A stretch of 64,000 bases of DNA from JACJVV01 sp964581515. GTDB taxonomy: Archaea > Nanobdellota > Nanobdellia > Woesearchaeales > JACJVV01. The stretch covers positions 124,001-188,000 of the forward strand of contig CAZOOV010000002.1 in assembly GCA_964581515.1 (NCBI GenBank), in the 5' to 3' direction. Of the stretch, positions 54,678 to 63,486 are shown piece by piece. The notes below the pieces were generated by a model. It ran no database searches. It was not told where the DNA came from and worked only from the letters and a program-made list of their open reading frames with translations. Position numbers and translations under genes: made by a program. How positions within the stretch are numbered: position 1 is the first letter of the stretch; every line of letters begins with the position of its first letter.

Positions 54678-55919
54678 TCAGGGTTTAAGCTTCATCCTTA
54701 CTTTTCCTTCACAGTCCCTGCAGACAAGATCGCCATCACGGATCAGCCATCCTATTGCCATGAGCACAAGCTTCTTTTCATAACTAAACTCCTTCAACAT
54801 ATCCATGAGTTCTTCCAGATTGACTTCCTTGCCATCTATCCTTCCAAGGATCTGACCTGCGATGAATTTTATGTCATGCTTATGGTCCTTGACTGCACTT
54901 TCTGTGGTCAGTTCATTAAGAAGCTCTTCCATGCTTACTGAAGCTACAGCTATGCGTTTGTCTGCAGCGCCGTAATAGATGTACAACCTGTCATCAAAGA
55001 CTGCTGTCGCTGAAGGGAATACCACGTTGTCGACATCCCCTGATAATTCATAATCTTTATCCGGCGAGAATAATGGTTCCTTAAGATGACCTATGACTTT
55101 CATAGGATTCTTCTTGTCAAGAAGTGCGGCGCTTGCATGGTAGACTTTTCCCTTATTGCTGTCCTGCACTGCATGATATACCATAAGATAGCCTTCATCT
55201 GTCTCGAGAAGAGCGCCACCACCACCGATATTCCTTGATTCATAACCATGTTCTGGCTCAAGAATAACGTGATCTCCGAGATTCTTGAGATATTCCTTCC
55301 AGAAATCATTTGTAAGGTCCTTGAAATCATCAAAATATATAATCTGTATATCAGGAAGAACCCTGTGTATCAATCCAATCTTACCATTAACACGCACTGG
55401 AAGTATGAATGCATCTTTCTCCCATAGATATACATCTGGCGCAACAACATCTTTGTAGTATGACTCAAAGAAGAAATATTTCTCTTTCAGTTTTCTTGCG
55501 CCTTCCCTGAAATAATCCTCTGCTTCATCATAAGTTATCTTAGGGGAGATAGTGCCATGCTTTTCCCATACTTTCATATCCTTGCTTGTAGCATAAGACA
55601 CAAGACTGCTCTTGCCATCATAAGCACTATAGAACATGTAATACTTGCCTTCAAAGAAGACAATCTTTGGATCCTCTATACCATGCTTCTCCTCATCCCT
55701 ATCTGGAGACAATACAGGTTTATCTGACCTTTCAACTACATTAAGAGGACCATCAAGCTTGCAATATCCAACACTGGAATAATTACCCTGTTTCACTGCA
55801 CGATAGAACATATGGATTATATTCCCATCCTGGACTATTGCCGGATTCAGTACGCCCTGATTCTCAAATTCATTGTCAGTAGGCTCAAGAATTATGCCTT
55901 CTTTCTTTACTTTTATCAT
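54678..55919 (-). CDS. GH130 mannoside phosphorylase-like protein with C-terminal winged helix
   Basis: 413 residues. The five-bladed propeller of GH130 is clear: NPAIVQDGNIIHMFYRAV, GIEDPKIVFFEGKYYMFYSA (with the E-D-P catalytic aspartate), then RNIGGGGALLETDEGYLMVYH and NVVFPSATAVFDDRLYIYYG. GH130 enzymes phosphorolyse or hydrolyse beta-mannosides. The last about 70 residues (IAGQILGRIDGKEVNLEELM, then KKLVLMAIGWLIRDGDL) look like a winged helix of the DUF2582 type, which is not part of the standard GH130 fold. It probably works with the neighbouring glycosyltransferase. Start ATG 55919. Confidence 0.88.
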   Translation of the reverse strand: MIKVKKEGIILEPTDNEFENQGVLNPAIVQDGNIIHMFYRAVKQGNYSSVGYCKLDGPLNVVERSDKPVLSPDRDEEKHGIEDPKIVFFEGKYYMFYSAYDGKSSLVSYATSKDMKVWEKHGTISPKITYDEAEDYFREGARKLKEKYFFFESYYKDVVAPDVYLWEKDAFILPVRVNGKIGLIHRVLPDIQIIYFDDFKDLTNDFWKEYLKNLGDHVILEPEHGYESRNIGGGGALLETDEGYLMVYHAVQDSNKGKVYHASAALLDKKNPMKVIGHLKEPLFSPDKDYELSGDVDNVVFPSATAVFDDRLYIYYGAADKRIAVASVSMEELLNELTTESAVKDHKHDIKFIAGQILGRIDGKEVNLEELMDMLKEFSYEKKLVLMAIGWLIRDGDLVCRDCEGKVRMKLKP

Positions 55920-55980
55920 CTTTATAATAAATTAAGGCTGTGTTTTATAAATTTATTGCTCCCTTAGATAAATATTAGAA

Positions 55981-58269
55981 TTATGTTTCACGTTGCTCAG
56001 CCCATACATTCTTTTCTCCTGTCAATAAATAAGAACATTTGAATGCACTAAGCATATTGGCAAAACATCTCCGGCATGAAGGAAATTTTGTAGGCTTATT
56101 GTCTTTATATAGCTCACGCAAGTGGAATCCAGCCTGTGGATCCTCTTTTAGAATGCTGTTTCCTACATATTCAATAATCATGTCTCTTTTTACTTTTTCT
56201 AGAAACTCCCCATCAACATCGACTTTCCTCATCCTTATCTTTTGATTCCTGTAATTGCCAAGATCAGGAAGCTCTTCACCAATGAACTTGTTTGCGCTGA
56301 AAGGAGGCTGGATTATTGCAGTATAGAAGCTTCTTGCATCAATACCCTTGCTTTGCATGACTGCTAGGGCATATCTTGAAGTCTGCTCAAAGAAATACTG
56401 CACAGGATAATACATCGCCATCCTTCTCTTAAAATCTATAATGATTGGTTCGCCTGTAAAAGTCATGGCTGCAACACCATCTGGTTTTCCTCTATCTATT
56501 ATGATTGTATCTGAACCTTGAACTGCAGTAAGCTTTGAGAGCATCATCTCATAAAATTTAGACCCAGTCTTCTTTAATCTCATCTCGAGTTCTTCTTTTG
56601 CTCTGAGAAAATCACGGGATGAAGGCCTATATTCATGAACAATTGATTGTTCACAGTATTCTTCACGTCTTAAAGGTTCTATCCTGTATTTCTCAAGTAG
56701 TTTGAATTGGGCGCTAGGTAATGAATTGCTGATTTCATGCAGTGCATTTCCACTCTTTGCTGCAGGATGATCTTCAAAGCCAAGACCTTCCCAAAATTGC
56801 CAAGGCACTGTACTTATATATTTATGAAGCTCACATTTGCTTCCGGTATTGCTCGGACGTATAAGTGAAGGTGCTTTTCTGCTTATATCAGAAATACTAA
56901 AAGGATTTATCCTGTTATTTGTACGCAAATCCCTCCATTGCATATAGCCATCCTCAGTCTGCACAAGAAAATTCTCATAATTGAGCCTGATAAGAATGAC
57001 TTCTATAGAAGATATGCTAAATCCAAAATTTCTTATATCCTGTTCAAGCAAAGCAAGCCCTTCTGAATTAACATCTTTCATCCCTTCATCAATCTCTTTT
57101 GGGCTGCCTAAAGTCTTTATGTAAGGATGTTTTATTGAAGTAATGAATTGTATGTCGTCAGCAAACATTGACTTTTTTACTATTACTGGGTCTTCTTCAG
57201 GAGCATATCTTGCTGTAAGCCATCCTGATAATTTATTCAATGCCTGAGTCTCAAGCACACCACGTTCTGGACCACCTTTAGTATTTGTAAGAAGCTTACC
57301 TCCCACTGGTAAAATTTCTGGATTCCTTTTTTGGAGTAAACCTCGAGCGATATCTCCCTCAAGCATATACACTTTTGCATCATCAGGTAAGAGCTGACCA
57401 ATTATCTTATTATATTTTAGACTCATAATCTCTCTGTTGATAGCAATTGCAGCCTCACAGAGCCTTTTGAAATCATCCTCTTGCAAAGGATCATCTTTAT
57501 GAGACTTGTTGTAATTCTGATGAAGCAGAGGGAAAAAACCTTGCGCTTTACATCTATCCCTGAATTCTGAGACTGAGAAAATATGATTTGCAAACCTATA
57601 ATTTCCATTTGAAATCTGCTCGTGAAGAGCTCTCTGAGAATCTCCTAGTCTTGATTTTGATTTAGTCTCATCAAGCAATGCATTAGTAAATTCTGCCATC
57701 GCTCCGAAAGGATTATAGATACGAACTTCATTTTCACTTCCATCACTCTCATTTTCTCCAGCAATATTAGTCTTGACGCCTTCATCATCAATCATGAATG
57801 GAAAATCATAAGGACTAATTCTCCAGAAAACCATATTCCTCATGTTTGCTTTTACAATATCAGATCTTTCATTATAATGTCTCATAAAATATTTTGCAAA
57901 TTCTGACTCCACTCCAAAATCATCTACACATTGTTTTGAAAATCTCCCTTGCTCTGTTTCCAGACATTGATTTTCTATATCAAGGAAGATCAAAGTTTTG
58001 CCTACAAGAAGATCGATGTTTGAAAGCATTTCATCCATATATAATTTATATTTCTTAAGCACACCCTTGAATCTGGAGTTATCTTGCCATGCAGTTGCCT
58101 GCTCAAGCAAGAAGTCAAGATCGGCTTTTCTTACACCACTTGGCCTTTGTATCTCCGTCGGGACAACTATCTGGCTATTTGTGTAGAGGATTCTAGCCAA
58201 ACTTCCCAATGGGTTTGACAAAACGTCCTGTGAATTTATCATTAAGACACTCCATGCTGAAATATACAT
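55981..58269 (-). CDS. Cas4/RecB-like PD-(D/E)XK nuclease with Fe-S cysteines and long N-terminal domain
   Basis: 762 residues. The C-terminal about 270 residues have the Cas4/AddB order: one cysteine (SKCELHKYIS), G-x-A-L-H-E (SGNALHEIS), GKPDGVAAM, IIIDFKRR (catalytic D and K), QTSRYALAV (Q-x3-Y), then FPSCRRC and FKC. The four cysteines would bind a 4Fe-4S cluster. The first about 480 residues match no family I know. TATA-like GTATAAATAAT lies 36-46 bases upstream of ATG 58269. It is divergent by 60 bases from the exonuclease-like gene, and no cas1/cas2 is present. Role in DNA end processing inferred. Confidence 0.8.
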   Translation of the reverse strand: MYISAWSVLMINSQDVLSNPLGSLARILYTNSQIVVPTEIQRPSGVRKADLDFLLEQATAWQDNSRFKGVLKKYKLYMDEMLSNIDLLVGKTLIFLDIENQCLETEQGRFSKQCVDDFGVESEFAKYFMRHYNERSDIVKANMRNMVFWRISPYDFPFMIDDEGVKTNIAGENESDGSENEVRIYNPFGAMAEFTNALLDETKSKSRLGDSQRALHEQISNGNYRFANHIFSVSEFRDRCKAQGFFPLLHQNYNKSHKDDPLQEDDFKRLCEAAIAINREIMSLKYNKIIGQLLPDDAKVYMLEGDIARGLLQKRNPEILPVGGKLLTNTKGGPERGVLETQALNKLSGWLTARYAPEEDPVIVKKSMFADDIQFITSIKHPYIKTLGSPKEIDEGMKDVNSEGLALLEQDIRNFGFSISSIEVILIRLNYENFLVQTEDGYMQWRDLRTNNRINPFSISDISRKAPSLIRPSNTGSKCELHKYISTVPWQFWEGLGFEDHPAAKSGNALHEISNSLPSAQFKLLEKYRIEPLRREEYCEQSIVHEYRPSSRDFLRAKEELEMRLKKTGSKFYEMMLSKLTAVQGSDTIIIDRGKPDGVAAMTFTGEPIIIDFKRRMAMYYPVQYFFEQTSRYALAVMQSKGIDARSFYTAIIQPPFSANKFIGEELPDLGNYRNQKIRMRKVDVDGEFLEKVKRDMIIEYVGNSILKEDPQAGFHLRELYKDNKPTKFPSCRRCFANMLSAFKCSYLLTGEKNVWAEQRET

Positions 58270-58329
58270 TCAAATAGTTATTATCACTTTACGATAGTAT
58301 TAAATATTATTTATACTTTTCTAGCTTCT

Positions 58330-60984
58330 ATGCTCATAATCAATGCTGATTTTCGTGGCCTTAAAAGAGAGAATGAGAAAATAACAGTTTATGCACAAGA
58401 TTTGAAAAGAGGAAGAACAATTGATTCTGCAGGACTTGAAGAACTTACAGATAAAGTATATGCACAAAACCCCATCACAGATAATCTTGGAAGAATAAGG
58501 GTATTTTCTTTGACAAGGCAACTTTCTAGGCCTGACGCAATAAAACTAATGGACGCATTAAGAAATGAGACTAAATATGAGAGAGTGGGTTTTCGAATCC
58601 TAAAAAGAGAAGGTTATCATATCTATGCAGAAGGCAAAAAAGCAGACTTGAAACAATTACCTAATCAGTTTACCCTCGGAGGAGACAAAAGCCTATCTAC
58701 AAGAGGATGGATAAAAAGAAATCTTAATTTGCCTTTTTCCACACTTCAAAAAGTTCAAACTACAGCAGGAGACAAATATTATGTTGCAGAAAAACTAACA
58801 CTTGATGAATTCTTAAGACTAAGAAGCTTATCATGGGATACTGAATTTATGCATTGGTGGGAAGATGTTAAACTTGATAAACTTAATAATGAACCATGGG
58901 AAATAAGAAAATTCTTAGGACAATTTAATGGGCATAATGAAGCAGAACTTGAAGGCATGGACAAGAGACAATTAGTGCAACTTGTCGAGAATCATTTCAA
59001 CAATAATGTAGGAAACGCAGCAATGGGATATCATGAACAGCCTATGACATCACAGATGGGAGAAATTATCGACGGACAAAATGTAGTCCATTATTTTGAA
59101 CATCTAAGCGGAAAGACAGAAACTTTTGAACTTGACCTTTCTGTAGGAAAAACTACTAATCATAACCATAGAGAAAAAGATGCAAGAGAGCTAGCAATTG
59201 CAATGCAGAAATTCTTTGACGAACATCCTTCTCTTGTGCTTCTTACACAAAATGGCATGAGTTATGATTCACTAAAAGTTGCTGAATATGTAAATGCAGA
59301 GATTGCAAGAGCAAAACAAGCAGGAGAAGAAACAGAACTCAAGCCTTTTACCATGTATGGACATAAGCCAAAGATAGAAAGTTCTGCAGCATTTTACAAA
59401 AAAGTAATCCTACCGTTATTTCATGTAGATTTTGCACCGTATTCACAGTATAATCTTCCTTTTACTGTCAACAATAAGTTTGTTACAATCATGAGCATGA
59501 TACTTGGCAAGAAGATAGAGAAAAAAGAGACATATGATGACCTTAAAAGAAGTGCAATAGAACAGATGATTGCACAGTTCTCAGGTGGAAAGGGAGGAGA
59601 AGAGTCTGCTGCTCTTGGAAGAGAATATGGTAATGAGGACGCTCTTACACTCAACCAGGCTGCTTCGTATATAATGACGCAGTTGTATTTCAAGTCAAGA
59701 TTATTCAAAAGAAATCCAGAGGACATATGCTGCACTTCAAAAGCGATGCTTGCGCAAAGAGAGTTTGAATTTGAGCATGTCATACAGACATTAAGACCAG
59801 TTGGATGGAACAAGGATAAGAGACAAAGATATCAAAAGATGGACTCTGCCGAAGAGTTCAGAGAACTTGTTGGAAATGATACTATCAAGGCAATGCGTAA
59901 GAATAATAGAGTAGGTGTTATGGAGGGAGGCATGTATTATATTGCCCCATTCACCCAGATCTATAATAGGATGTTAAGAAGAAATAAAGTTGTACAGGAA
60001 ATCTTTAATCACATAAGAGGAAGAGAGATATCTCCCGATGAATCATCTACACAAAGAACTTTGGAGAGGTTCGATCTTATACATTCAATCGAAGAAGGAT
60101 TCCTATTACCTTATATATTTGAAAGCAGTTGTCGAGATTTTAGAGACGTTGATAGTGATAGAGTTGAAAAGACTATCGGACAATTTAAAGAACTAGTTGG
60201 AAGATATTATCCAATAAACCAATCAGGAAACTTCTATTGCTTTCCAAGAGAATTTGTTGCAGACGCAGAATTTCAAGAGGCTATCAAAGGAATTGGTTTT
60301 TTGATTGCTCAAGGCAGACTAATAAGTGCTGAACCTGGTTCTTTTCAGCTTCATGATGGAATTAATGTATTCAAAAGAGAAATTGATGTAAAAGGAACTG
60401 CTGGATTTAAGACAATCTATCAAGAAGAGATGATAAAAGAACTTGTTGATATTGGTTTTAGCGACGATCCATTACATTCAATAGACTATGTAAAAGAATT
60501 CACTGATAGATTAAGAGCAGGTGATGTTGATAGGGATAAGTTGATACATTTCAAGAAGCAGGTAGTCAAGGATTATTTTGACTATTCATCATATGCACAG
60601 AGGCAGGACAGGATAAAGGCTTACATACAATTCAGCATGGAAAAAGGACAGCAGTTTGCGAAGATCAAACTTGCTGATGGCTGGAAGAGCCTTGAAGAAT
60701 ACCAAGCGATGAGTGATAATGAAGTATTTACTGAAAATAATATTGAATTTCTTATTGATGCATATCTTGGCCCAAGAACAACAAGAGGCAGAAGTTGGCA
60801 AAAAGGAAAGATAGGAAGATATCTGCGTCCTCTTATCCAAAGTGAAGAATTTAGTGATAAAGATGTCATGTATTATTTAGACGGCAGATATGATGAAGAC
60901 TTTGGAACAGTTGTTGCATTGCTTCCGCATATTAAAAATGTAAAAAACCTGCCTGTTTCTGAACAGATGGAACTTTTCAGATAA
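58330..60984 (+). CDS. Large protein with DEDDy (PolB/DnaQ-type) exonuclease motifs
   Basis: 884 residues. All three exonuclease motifs occur in order: Exo I in LSWDTEF (Asp170, Glu172), Exo II in TQNGMSYDS (Asn308...Asp313) and Exo III in REYGNEDAL (Tyr433, Asp437). The spacing and residues match the proofreading domain of family B polymerases. I find no polymerase motifs A, B or C (no D-x2-SLYPS or YGDTD). The other half (residues 470-884) is unrecognised. It ends LPVSEQMELFR, like the end of the gene at 61110. Divergent from the Cas4-like nuclease. Confidence 0.78.
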   Translation: MLIINADFRGLKRENEKITVYAQDLKRGRTIDSAGLEELTDKVYAQNPITDNLGRIRVFSLTRQLSRPDAIKLMDALRNETKYERVGFRILKREGYHIYAEGKKADLKQLPNQFTLGGDKSLSTRGWIKRNLNLPFSTLQKVQTTAGDKYYVAEKLTLDEFLRLRSLSWDTEFMHWWEDVKLDKLNNEPWEIRKFLGQFNGHNEAELEGMDKRQLVQLVENHFNNNVGNAAMGYHEQPMTSQMGEIIDGQNVVHYFEHLSGKTETFELDLSVGKTTNHNHREKDARELAIAMQKFFDEHPSLVLLTQNGMSYDSLKVAEYVNAEIARAKQAGEETELKPFTMYGHKPKIESSAAFYKKVILPLFHVDFAPYSQYNLPFTVNNKFVTIMSMILGKKIEKKETYDDLKRSAIEQMIAQFSGGKGGEESAALGREYGNEDALTLNQAASYIMTQLYFKSRLFKRNPEDICCTSKAMLAQREFEFEHVIQTLRPVGWNKDKRQRYQKMDSAEEFRELVGNDTIKAMRKNNRVGVMEGGMYYIAPFTQIYNRMLRRNKVVQEIFNHIRGREISPDESSTQRTLERFDLIHSIEEGFLLPYIFESSCRDFRDVDSDRVEKTIGQFKELVGRYYPINQSGNFYCFPREFVADAEFQEAIKGIGFLIAQGRLISAEPGSFQLHDGINVFKREIDVKGTAGFKTIYQEEMIKELVDIGFSDDPLHSIDYVKEFTDRLRAGDVDRDKLIHFKKQVVKDYFDYSSYAQRQDRIKAYIQFSMEKGQQFAKIKLADGWKSLEEYQAMSDNEVFTENNIEFLIDAYLGPRTTRGRSWQKGKIGRYLRPLIQSEEFSDKDVMYYLDGRYDEDFGTVVALLPHIKNVKNLPVSEQMELFR

Positions 60985-60998
60985 AACTATTCTATTTA

Positions 60999-61099
60999 CT
61001 ATATTGCGGTCCATTACTGCTGGTGCAGTTCATCTGACTCTTCGATTATCGCAAAGCGAACTTTGCCGAAGAGTCAATAATGAGACCAAGGCAATATAG
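60999..61099. ncRNA. Structured RNA candidate with three-way junction
   Basis: A 101-base intergenic segment folds without strain. The outer stem is CTATATTGC/GCAATATAG, continued by GGTC/GACC and CATTA/TAATG (18 bp in all). Inside are two hairpins: CTGC-TGGT-GCAG, and GACTCTTCG/CGAAGAGTC enclosing GCAAAG-CGAA-CTTTGC. It lies between convergent genes (stops at 60984 and 61110). Strand cannot be told from sequence. It does not resemble tRNA, 5S, SRP or RNase P RNA as far as I can judge. Confidence 0.6.
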
Positions 61100-61109
61100 A
61101 TATATGATT

Positions 61110-61829
61110 CTAGAATAACTGCATCTGACCTGTTAAGTCTACCTTGTGAGGAATCCTTCCCTGCTCAAATTCAAGTTTTGGATCATACCTTCCAATCCTT
61201 GCAAGTGCAATGCCATCTTTATCATACGTATCAAGAGTAAAAGGACTTTTTATCTCATCAACTATATTTATTACTCTCCAATATTCTCTCCTGCTTTCTT
61301 CGACATGTAAAGTTTTTCTCATATCCTTTCTTCTTGACATCACTTCTTCATCTTGTGAAGCTAAAAAATCAGGTATCTGTTTGAATCTTGATATAGATAT
61401 TGATTCTATTGAATCCCTTTGTGGATTATAATAATGCACAGGATTTCCAAATAGATCAACTGCAATCTGTTCAAATAAGAGAATGTTCTTCTTGTTTGCA
61501 TAGAAATAATTTTTTCCGTTCTCATGATATTTTAATTGTCGCAGAAGCTTGCCATCATATTGAGTAGTGGACCTAAGCATAAGAAGTGAAGTCATAGTAT
61601 CATCTTGTGATCTTGCTTCTACATCAGCCAAGAATTTGCTCACTGGCCTTACTGGTCCTGAAGCACACATAAGAATAAAATCAATACCATCTCTCTTTCC
61701 TGAGAATGTATTGCCATCTTGCCTAAGATTATCTACTCCTTTAAGATTATCTCTTACAAATTTGTACATAGATTCAACTGCTTGTTCAGCTGTTATTACA
61801 GGTTCTTCTTCTGTAGGTTTATCTGACAT
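61110..61829 (-). CDS. Hypothetical protein of the nuclease neighbourhood
   Basis: 239 residues, soluble. No family recognised. Visible parts are NTFSGKRDGIDFILMCASG near residues 45-63, a Cys-poor alpha/beta body, and a charged helix (EEVMSRRKDMRKTLHVEESR). The C-terminus is KVDLTGQMQLF, a Q-x-x-L-F tail very like the end of the exonuclease-like protein at 58330 (EQMELFR). In archaea such tails often bind the sliding clamp PCNA, so a DNA repair or replication role is inferred. It is separated from the exonuclease gene only by the structured RNA candidate. Confidence 0.7.
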   Translation of the reverse strand: MSDKPTEEEPVITAEQAVESMYKFVRDNLKGVDNLRQDGNTFSGKRDGIDFILMCASGPVRPVSKFLADVEARSQDDTMTSLLMLRSTTQYDGKLLRQLKYHENGKNYFYANKKNILLFEQIAVDLFGNPVHYYNPQRDSIESISISRFKQIPDFLASQDEEVMSRRKDMRKTLHVEESRREYWRVINIVDEIKSPFTLDTYDKDGIALARIGRYDPKLEFEQGRIPHKVDLTGQMQLF

Positions 61830-61922
61830 AATATGAACATATAAGAAATTATCATTTATAAATCTTTTGGTTTTTTACTACTCCTTAGTGATAATGAAAT
61901 AAAAGTATATGTATATGCGTGT

Positions 61923-62369
61923 TTAGAATCTTTTAGAGATTATCTGCTTCCAAATCTGCTCAAACACATCAGGATCTATGAATTCATGATTGCTGAGTTG
62001 TTTGAAAAATAATGTGAATGTAATACGGTAATTCCTATAGCTATCCCTCATCCATGAGAAATCACTTGTTATCTTTATCCTTATCCTGCCTATTCGTTTC
62101 ATGAACTTGAGCCTGCTGTCTTCTTTTAGCTTAAAATAGATATCCCTATGTTTTTCTCTCTTGTGTTTTTCTTTAGGATCAAGCTTGTAAAATCGCCTTC
62201 CTTCATATTCTCTCATGTGTGCTGCCACTATTGCAATTGCATCTTTTTCTACCTGATCAAAAAGCTGGTTCTGGCTAACACCTGATTGCCCACTGCCCCA
62301 GTTTACAAAATAAGTAAGAGAAATATGCTTACTGCCTTTCTTTTGAATTGTTCTCTCGCGGTGTGTCAT
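61923..62369 (-). CDS. Hypothetical basic protein
   Basis: 148 residues from ATG 62369 (MTHRERTIQKKGSKH); a TTG at 62381 would add four residues. It is strongly basic in the middle (PKEKHKREKHRDIYFKLKED), with strands RIGRIRIKITSDF and YRITFTLFFKQL, and a helical end (VFEQIWKQIISKRF). Charge and size suit nucleic-acid binding, but no family is recognised. It lies 93 bases upstream of the gene at 61829 on the same strand and downstream of the lipoylation operon. Confidence 0.7.
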   Translation of the reverse strand: MTHRERTIQKKGSKHISLTYFVNWGSGQSGVSQNQLFDQVEKDAIAIVAAHMREYEGRRFYKLDPKEKHKREKHRDIYFKLKEDSRLKFMKRIGRIRIKITSDFSWMRDSYRNYRITFTLFFKQLSNHEFIDPDVFEQIWKQIISKRF

Positions 62370-62401
62370 ATTATCATACAAAATTTGAAGACTTAAATAA
62401 T

Positions 62402-62713
62402 TTATGTATTAGAAGTAATTGCAGTCTCTACATCTTCTGGAGTGAATCCAATTATTCTCATGCCTGAAGAAGTAATTGTTCTTGCAAGAGTCTGCTTGAT
62501 TTCACTTACTTTAATATTTTTGAGAGAAGATTCTATGAGTTCTATACTTTCTTCTGGATATATGAAGAAATCCCCTGATATCTTGATGTCTTTGATAATA
62601 CTATCATTGATATCTTTTATAATACCATCATTAGATTCAGTAGTGTCTGGTTCTATATCTATATCAATTCTCAATAATTTTCCTTCAGGTACTTTGTAAA
62701 TGATTTCTTTCAT
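62402..62713 (-). CDS. lplB: Lipoate-protein ligase accessory subunit (LplB, C-terminal domain)
   Basis: 103 residues. In archaea lipoate ligase is split into LplA and a small C-terminal-domain protein needed for lipoate adenylation. This protein shows the expected features: MKEIIYKVPEGKLLRIDI, IKISGDFFIYPEESIELIE and a C-terminal GFTPEDV. It follows the lplA gene by 14 bases in the same operon, which strongly supports the call. It should form a complex with the LplA catalytic subunit in the cytoplasm. Confidence 0.88.
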   Translation of the reverse strand: MKEIIYKVPEGKLLRIDIDIEPDTTESNDGIIKDINDSIIKDIKISGDFFIYPEESIELIESSLKNIKVSEIKQTLARTITSSGMRIIGFTPEDVETAITSNT

Positions 62714-62727
62714 ATTAATTTATCTCT

Positions 62728-63486
62728 TCATTTCTTATTGTTCCATTCATCTGTGGAATATTTAGTATTGTAAATATCTTCTGCTGCACTCATTTCTTCT
62801 TCTGAGAGCTTTTGCTCTTCAAATCCTACATTAAAAACTTTTTCAAATCCCTTTATCATAGCTTGTCTAAGTTCTTGTATTGAAATCTCTTTTTCAGATT
62901 CTTTTTTTAGTGATGTGACACGGTCCTTTACAGTCTCAATCATCTTGTCACGTATTTTCTCATCAGGTACTTTTAGGATTGAGAACATCTTATCAACATC
63001 AACATCAATAAGGATTGTGCCATGCTGGAGAACAACTCCATTCATTCTTGTCTGTGCATTGCCTGAAATCTTTTTGTTATTAACTATTATATCATTTATC
63101 TCTTTGAATTGTGCGTTTATGTTTAAGAGTTTGAATCCTTCGACAATTGCATTGCATATGATTTTATATGATTCTATGATGTCAGAAGGAACATCATTTT
63201 CTGAGAGCACAATAGAATATGTTAGTTCAAATTCATGGAGAACTGCTCCACCACCTGTATAGCGCCTTATTATGTCGATATCTGCTTCTTTTGCTTTTTT
63301 CTTGTCAACTTCTTTCTCAAGACTTTGAAAATATCCGATTGTAACACATGCTGGTTTCCAAGTGAAGAATCTAAGGGTGTTTGGCACTTGATTTTTCGCT
63401 CTTGCTCTTGCTATAGTCTCATCTATAGCCATCTGTTTTGCTCCGTTGTCTTCAATGTCTTCAATTAGACGCCATTTCTTCTGCAT
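62728..63486 (-). CDS. lplA: Lipoate-protein ligase, catalytic subunit
   Basis: 252 residues. The family motifs are present: RRYTGGGAVLHEFELTYS (lipoate/ATP pocket), KKISGNAQTRMNG with the catalytic lysine, and VVLQHGTILIDVD. The protein attaches lipoate to carrier domains of 2-oxoacid dehydrogenases or GcvH. The C-terminal domain is absent and is supplied by the next gene. The ATG overlaps the end of lipoyl synthase by 26 bases, so the three genes form a tightly packed operon lipA-lplA-lplB. Confidence 0.93.
   Translation of the reverse strand: MQKKWRLIEDIEDNGAKQMAIDETIARARAKNQVPNTLRFFTWKPACVTIGYFQSLEKEVDKKKAKEADIDIIRRYTGGGAVLHEFELTYSIVLSENDVPSDIIESYKIICNAIVEGFKLLNINAQFKEINDIIVNNKKISGNAQTRMNGVVLQHGTILIDVDVDKMFSILKVPDEKIRDKMIETVKDRVTSLKKESEKEISIQELRQAMIKGFEKVFNVGFEEQKLSEEEMSAAEDIYNTKYSTDEWNNKK

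Noticed and set aside
58330..60984. Calling the exonuclease-like gene a family B DNA polymerase
   Set aside because: The three exonuclease motifs are present but none of the polymerase palm motifs can be found in the C-terminal half.
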